Assembly: GCA_017307205.1 (NCBI GenBank) | Contig: JAFKGN010000174.1 | Location: forward strand, 1-35,144 | Direction: 5' to 3' | Source of the DNA: Caulobacterales bacterium | GTDB taxonomy: Bacteria; Pseudomonadota; Alphaproteobacteria; Caulobacterales; Caulobacteraceae | Length of the DNA stretch: 35,144 nucleotides | Part shown: piece after piece, positions 32,736-35,144 of the stretch | Layout of the letters: the number at the start of each line of letters is the position of its first letter | Numbering within the stretch: the first letter of the stretch is position 1 | Notes under the pieces: model-generated | Seen by the model: the letters and a program-made list of their open reading frames with translations, nothing else | Told to the model about the DNA's origin: nothing | Database searches by the model: none | Translations under genes and position numbers: made by a program

Positions 32736-33089
32736 TCACTCTTGAGTCACGCCGCCTTGGACCTTGTCGCCCCGCGCCAGCTGGGCCGCGCCCTGGGCGG
32801 CCTGGCGCAAGGCAGGGCCGGCTTCCTGACCGGCCGTCACCAACTGCGTGTCGATCATCTGGCCACCGCCCTCGAAGGAGCCGCGAAGGGCGGCCGACAC
32901 CAGGGTCCAACTGCCCACGATGGCGGTCAAGGCGACAGCGAGGGCCAGGGCAGGCGAGCGCCGCCGACGGGCGCGCTCATCGCGTCGGCCGCGAGCATAG
33001 GCTTCACGCATGGCGTCGTCATGGTCGATGGCCACGACCTCGGCGGTCGTGACCGAGGGCTTATCAGGCTGGGAATTCCATAGCCGCAT
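32736..33089 (-). CDS. Hypothetical single-TM stress protein, 117 residues
   Basis: I do not recognise the family. The N-terminal cytoplasmic part is acidic then very basic (DHDDAMREAYARGRRDERAR, then RRRRS). One membrane helix follows (LALAVALTAIVGSWTLVSAAL, about 48-68), then a periplasmic helix-rich tail (AGPALRQAAQGAAQLARGDK). The ATG at 33089 has AAGGAG (33096-33101) 6 nt upstream. It is the first gene after a perfect minus-strand sigma-EcfG promoter and precedes the lipid-kinase-like gene by 10 bp, so it may be a membrane partner for that pathway. Confidence 0.75.
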   Translation of the reverse strand: MRLWNSQPDKPSVTTAEVVAIDHDDAMREAYARGRRDERARRRRSPALALAVALTAIVGSWTLVSAALRGSFEGGGQMIDTQLVTAGQEAGPALRQAAQGAAQLARGDKVQGGVTQE

Positions 33090-33115
33090 GGCATGCTCCT
33101 TCCATTGAGGAGTCG

Positions 33116-33140
33116 AACGGCGCTCGGGAAGCACGGTTCC
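33116..33140 (-). promoter_or_regulatory. Sigma-EcfG promoter of the TM protein/lipid kinase/phosphoesterase operon
   Basis: On the minus strand GGAAC (33140-33136), 16 nt, CGTT (33119-33116): exact consensus, 27 bp before the ATG at 33089. Confidence 0.8.
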
Positions 33141-33146
33141 GCTTCC

Positions 33147-33172
33147 GGAACCGTCGCCGCGGGGCGCGCGTT
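33147..33172 (+). promoter_or_regulatory. Sigma-EcfG promoter of the glycine-zipper gene (17-nt spacer)
   Basis: GGAAC (33147-33151), 17 nt, CGTT (33169-33172), 38 bp before the ATG at 33210. Its -35 is 6 bp from the -35 of the divergent promoter; together they form the inverted repeat ACGGTTCC-N6-GGAACCGT (33133-33154). Confidence 0.7.
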
Positions 33173-33209
33173 CGATTTGCGGGCGTCCAAATATAATGGA
33201 GAGCGAACA

Positions 33210-33545
33210 ATGCTGACCAAGACCCTTGTGGCCATCGCTGGCGCCGGCGCCCTCTGCGCGGCGTGCACCAGCACGGGCAATATGGAACGTAACGCCGCCG
33301 GCGGCGCCGCCCTTGGCGCGCTCGCGGGCGCGGTGATCGGCAATAACGTCGGTGGCGGCAGCGCCAGCACCGGCGCGGCGGTTGGCGCGGCTATCGGCGG
33401 TGTCGCCGGTGCGGCCCGCGGCGCGGAGCAAGACCGCCAGATGGGCGTGAACCGTCGCCAGTACTACGATGAGCGCGCTTCGCGTTACTACTACTACGAT
33501 GGCGGCAGCGGCCGCTATTATTGGGAAGATGGCTCGCCGCGCTGA
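33210..33545 (+). CDS. Glycine-zipper envelope protein, stress-induced
   Basis: A 111-residue secreted protein. The signal region MLTKTLVAIAGAGALCAACT ends in a Cys that may be lipidated, although the lipobox (LCAAC) is not ideal. Residues ~27-70 are a glycine zipper: AAGGAALGALAGAVIGNNVG and GAAVGAAIGGVAGAARG, as in YMGG-like/OsmB-type proteins. The C-terminal part is Tyr-rich (RYYYYDGGSGRYYWEDG). Such proteins insert in or bridge envelope membranes; a role in osmotic or envelope stress is inferred. A GGAGAG ribosome-binding site precedes the ATG. It is expressed from the plus-strand half of the divergent stress promoter. Confidence 0.82.
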   Translation: MLTKTLVAIAGAGALCAACTSTGNMERNAAGGAALGALAGAVIGNNVGGGSASTGAAVGAAIGGVAGAARGAEQDRQMGVNRRQYYDERASRYYYYDGGSGRYYWEDGSPR

Positions 33546-33571
33546 TCGCGCCGAGGATAGTCCCGACGGAG

Positions 33572-33596
33572 GGGGCGGCCCTGCGGCCGCCCCTTT
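33572..33596 (+). terminator. Rho-independent terminator after the glycine-zipper gene
   Basis: GGGGCGGCC (33572-33580), loop CTGC, GGCCGCCCC (33585-33593), then TTT. The stem is perfect; the T-run is short. Confidence 0.7.
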
Positions 33597-33650
33597 CGCG
33601 CGTGTGAATTTCCAGGCTTCCTCAGGGAAGCCGTTGCTGGGGGCGTATCC

Positions 33651-34106
33651 ATGAACAGAACTTTCGCCGCGGGCCTCGTGCTGGGCCTCGCCGCCGTGAC
33701 CAGCGCCTGCGCCCCTACCGTCGTGCGCAACCGCGCGGCGATCGAGAAGCTGCCCAACGCGTGCCAGGATCAGACGGTCGAGATCTATTTTGAAAGCGAC
33801 TCCTCGGTGGTCACGCCGGAGGCCGAGGCCGTCCTCAAGGGGGCTGCCGACATGGCTCGGGGCTGCACCGTCGACAGCGTGCGGGTGATCGGCCTGGCCG
33901 ACGCCGTCGGCGCGGCGGGGGCCAACCAAGCCCTCTCGGAGGCGCGCGCCCGCACCACCACCATCTCCCTCGCCAAGGTCGGTTTCACCGCGCCGAAGTT
34001 CGAGGTCGCAGCCGCCGGCGACGCGGGGGCCCTGACGCCGGACGGTCAGGCCCGGCCGCTGCGACGCCGCGCCGATGTCGTGGTGGAATTGTCGCCGGCC
34101 AAATAG
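33651..34106 (+). CDS. OmpA-like domain lipoprotein
   Basis: A 151-residue lipoprotein: signal MNRTFAAGLVLGLAAVTSAC with a TSAC lipobox (Cys20). Residues ~40-150 form one OmpA/MotB-type peptidoglycan-binding domain: VEIYFESDSSVVTPEAEAVL, then VRVIGLADAVGAAGANQALSEARARTTTISL and a RRRADVVVEL end. Where relatives have the peptidoglycan-contacting G-x-x-D (often GHTD), this one reads GLADAVGA. It thus keeps the Asp but has an Ala/Leu-rich loop. It has no sigma-EcfG match. A perfect 7-bp hairpin (GGCTTCC-N4-GGAAGCC, 33615-33632) lies just upstream of the ATG in the leader. It is followed by a strong terminator. Confidence 0.82.
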   Translation: MNRTFAAGLVLGLAAVTSACAPTVVRNRAAIEKLPNACQDQTVEIYFESDSSVVTPEAEAVLKGAADMARGCTVDSVRVIGLADAVGAAGANQALSEARARTTTISLAKVGFTAPKFEVAAAGDAGALTPDGQARPLRRRADVVVELSPAK

Positions 34107-34133
34107 CCCTTCGCCGAAGCGCGCAAACGAACC

Positions 34134-34163
34134 GGCCCTCCCGATCGCTCGGGAGGGCCTTTT
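34134..34163 (+). terminator. Strong rho-independent terminator after the OmpA-like gene
   Basis: A perfect 11-bp stem, GGCCCTCCCGA / TCGGGAGGGCC, with loop TCGC, followed by TTTTGCGTTT. Confidence 0.9.
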
Positions 34164-34413
34164 GCGTTTCGATGTTGGGGGTCGAAAACGGCGAGGGCGG
34201 ACCGAGGGGACGCGGCCCGCCCTTTCAGTAAGGGGGTGCGGAGACGGCAGGTTGACTGTGGTCAACCTCAAGTCGGGGGGGCGTCGCCGCCTCCGCAGAG
34301 ATAAGAATGCGGGTCGGGCCGGCCGGTTCCTGCGGATCGCAAGATTCTTTTCGCGCGTCGCGGGAGTGGCCAAGAGCGCCTGGCCGCCGCCCGTCCAAAG
34401 GCTCTGCTTGGCC
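34164..34413. other. Non-coding stretch between terminator and stress promoter
   Basis: Part of a 386-bp gap (34107-34492) without a convincing gene. It contains one notable element: a perfect 8-bp inverted repeat AGGTTGAC-tgtg-GTCAACCT (34249-34268). Reading frames across it have no start with a ribosome-binding site and no family resemblance. The rest is featureless until the sigma-EcfG promoter at 34414. Confidence 0.5.
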
Positions 34414-34438
34414 GGAACGGCCAAGGCTGCATCGCGTT
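34414..34438 (+). promoter_or_regulatory. Sigma-EcfG promoter of the two small TM protein genes
   Basis: GGAAC (34414-34418), 16 nt, CGTT (34435-34438): exact consensus, 54 bp before the ATG at 34493. Confidence 0.78.
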
Positions 34439-34492
34439 GATTTTCCAAGCGCGGGCGTTCGCCGGCGCGGTCTCGAATGGAAGATCGGTCCC

Positions 34493-34687
34493 ATGGCCTG
34501 CAAGTCTTCTGGAATTTTCATCTTCTACACGCCGGCCGGTCGCGAGCGCCGCATGCGCGGGCGCCGCCTGGCCGTGGTGGCGATCATCGCCGCCGCCGCC
34601 TCGTCGAGCATCCTGCTGCAGACGCTGTCGCCTTCGCGGGCCGATGCGCCGGCGAACCCCGTCGCCTTCGCCTATTTCCCCCACTGA
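34493..34687 (+). CDS. Hypothetical small single-TM protein, 64 residues
   Basis: Starts MACKSSGIFIFYTPAGRERR, then a basic patch (RMRGRR), a membrane helix (LAVVAIIAAAASSSILLQTL, about 25-44) and a short periplasmic tail ending AFAYFPH. A GGAAG lies 10 nt before the ATG. The only support for the start is this and the fit to the stress promoter 54 bp upstream; a longer frame to the left would run through that promoter and is rejected. Function unknown. It is 12 bp from the next gene, so probably one operon. Confidence 0.6.
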   Translation: MACKSSGIFIFYTPAGRERRMRGRRLAVVAIIAAAASSSILLQTLSPSRADAPANPVAFAYFPH

Positions 34688-34699
34688 CAGGAGAACCCA

Positions 34700-34942
34700 A
34701 TGGCTCCCCAACTCAACACCACGCGCGCCCGACAGGGACGTTCCGGCAAGCCCATTCTCTGGGTGCTGGGCATCTCGACCGCCCTGGCGATCATCGTCCT
34801 GTTCGGCTCCTGGGCCTTCAAGGCCGATGACCTGGCCACGACCAGCACTGGCGCGACGCCGGAAGCCGCGCAGAACTTCAACACCCCGGAACCGACCCCG
34901 CGTCAGAACGAGACCACGCCGCCTCCCGCTCGCGAGGGCTGA
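34700..34942 (+). CDS. Hypothetical small single-TM protein, 80 residues
   Basis: A short basic N-terminus (NTTRARQGRSGKP), one membrane helix (ILWVLGISTALAIIVLFGSWAF, about 19-40) and a Thr/Pro/Asn-rich disordered periplasmic tail (NFNTPEPTPRQNETTPPPAR). AGGAGA lies 6 nt before the ATG. It is the second gene of the small stress operon and ends before a strong bidirectional terminator. Not recognised as a named family. Confidence 0.72.
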   Translation: MAPQLNTTRARQGRSGKPILWVLGISTALAIIVLFGSWAFKADDLATTSTGATPEAAQNFNTPEPTPRQNETTPPPAREG

Positions 34943-34964
34943 TCGTCGCAACGACGCTCAACGG

Positions 34965-34993
34965 AAAACGGCCGCCTCCTGGGCGGCCGTTTT
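34965..34993. terminator. Bidirectional rho-independent terminator
   Basis: AAAACGGCCGCC (34965-34976), loop TCCTG, GGCGGCCGTTTT (34982-34993): a perfect 12-bp stem with A and T ends, serving the convergent genes on both sides. Confidence 0.88.
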
Positions 34994-35016
34994 GCTTTGT
35001 GGGCTGAAGGCGTCCG

Positions 35017-35144
35017 TCAGACGACGGATTGCCCCCGGACGGCCCGAATGATGAAGCTGACCACTAGCAACACCAGGAAGACTAGGAACAGCACCTTGGC
35101 GATGGTACCGGTGGCGGCCGACGCCCGGTAGAAGCCCAAATAGC
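35017..35144 (-). CDS. DUF1328-like small membrane protein, C-terminal fragment
   Basis: The last 42 residues of a minus-strand gene cut by the window end: LGFYRASAATGTIAKVLFLV, then FLVLLVVSFIIRAVRG and a short tail. The LGF-turn-IAK-helix spacing matches the DUF1328 protein at 30779-30949, so it is a likely paralogue. Whether it has a stress promoter lies outside the window. Confidence 0.65.
   Translation of the reverse strand, partial: YLGFYRASAATGTIAKVLFLVFLVLLVVSFIIRAVRGQSVV

Noticed and set aside
33192..33197. Perfect TATAAT as a housekeeping promoter for the glycine-zipper gene
   Set aside because: There is no -35 match at 16-18 bp, and a start from it would fall within a few bases of the ATG. 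The EcfG promoter explains the gene better.
32736..34448. A long minus-strand frame (570 residues) extending upstream of the TM protein gene
   Set aside because: The real gene starts at 33089 with an AAGGAG site and an EcfG promoter. The extension crosses two plus-strand genes and a terminator.
1..35144. CRISPR arrays, tRNA or rRNA genes, insertion sequences, phage modules
   Set aside because: No regularly spaced direct repeats, cloverleaf-like sequence, transposase or phage structural motifs were seen; gaps between genes are short and accounted for.

Overview
This is a high-GC chromosomal window from an alphaproteobacterium, most likely a member of the Caulobacterales (Caulobacter, Phenylobacterium or Brevundimonas type). 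The inference rests on gene content: a TacA-like NtrC regulator, an HWE histidine kinase with a FAT GUY receiver, AmpG, and a DegT aminotransferase with an Ala/Gly/Asp-rich proteome. It also rests on regulatory sites, namely sigma-EcfG promoters of the form GGAAC-N16/17-CGTT and CcrM-type GANTC sites. No tRNA, rRNA, CRISPR array, prophage or insertion sequence was seen. The window is densely coding on both strands.

Left part (1-10.2 kb): the N-terminus of a tannase/feruloyl-esterase-like lipoprotein (minus) lies divergent to comM. comM is followed by a sensorless hybrid histidine kinase and an AmpG-type permease. Converging on these is a minus-strand run: rlmN, a DUF350 membrane protein, a membrane-anchored trypsin-like protease, and a large secreted DUF6438-ankyrin protein.

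Middle part (10.2-29 kb): a 35-residue hydrophobic peptide gene with its own terminator; a DNA-repair pair (ligase-associated exonuclease and ATP-dependent DNA ligase) separated by two small unknown genes; a site-2-protease homologue coupled to a periplasmic cupin; a DegT/DnrJ sugar aminotransferase; an MscS channel with a stress promoter; a Cys/Met-metabolism PLP enzyme; a TacA-like sigma-54 activator; a CgeB-like glycosyltransferase; a beta-carbonic anhydrase; an ABC ATPase with a giant ABC-2 permease/M1 peptidase fusion; and an HWE kinase.

Right part (29-35.1 kb): this looks like a general-stress-response cluster. Five perfect matches to the sigma-EcfG promoter lie within about 5.4 kb, and a sixth lies in front of mscS. 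They are placed to drive a YqjD/YqjE-like pair, a DUF1328 membrane peptide, a three-gene operon (TM protein, lipid-kinase-like protein, metallophosphoesterase-like protein), a glycine-zipper envelope protein, and two small single-TM proteins. sodB, an OmpA-like lipoprotein and a second, partial DUF1328 gene are interspersed. Most products are small envelope proteins, which suggests an envelope-remodelling stress module. The unit most worth following up is the divergent double promoter at 33116-33172, together with a phosphoesterase in its operon that lacks the GNHD metal-binding loop.

A structural theme is that five of the seven convergent gene pairs overlap by exactly the four bases CTAG, each gene taking its TAG stop from the same palindrome. 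Same-strand pairs use ATGA overlaps twice (14838-14841 and 31754-31757).
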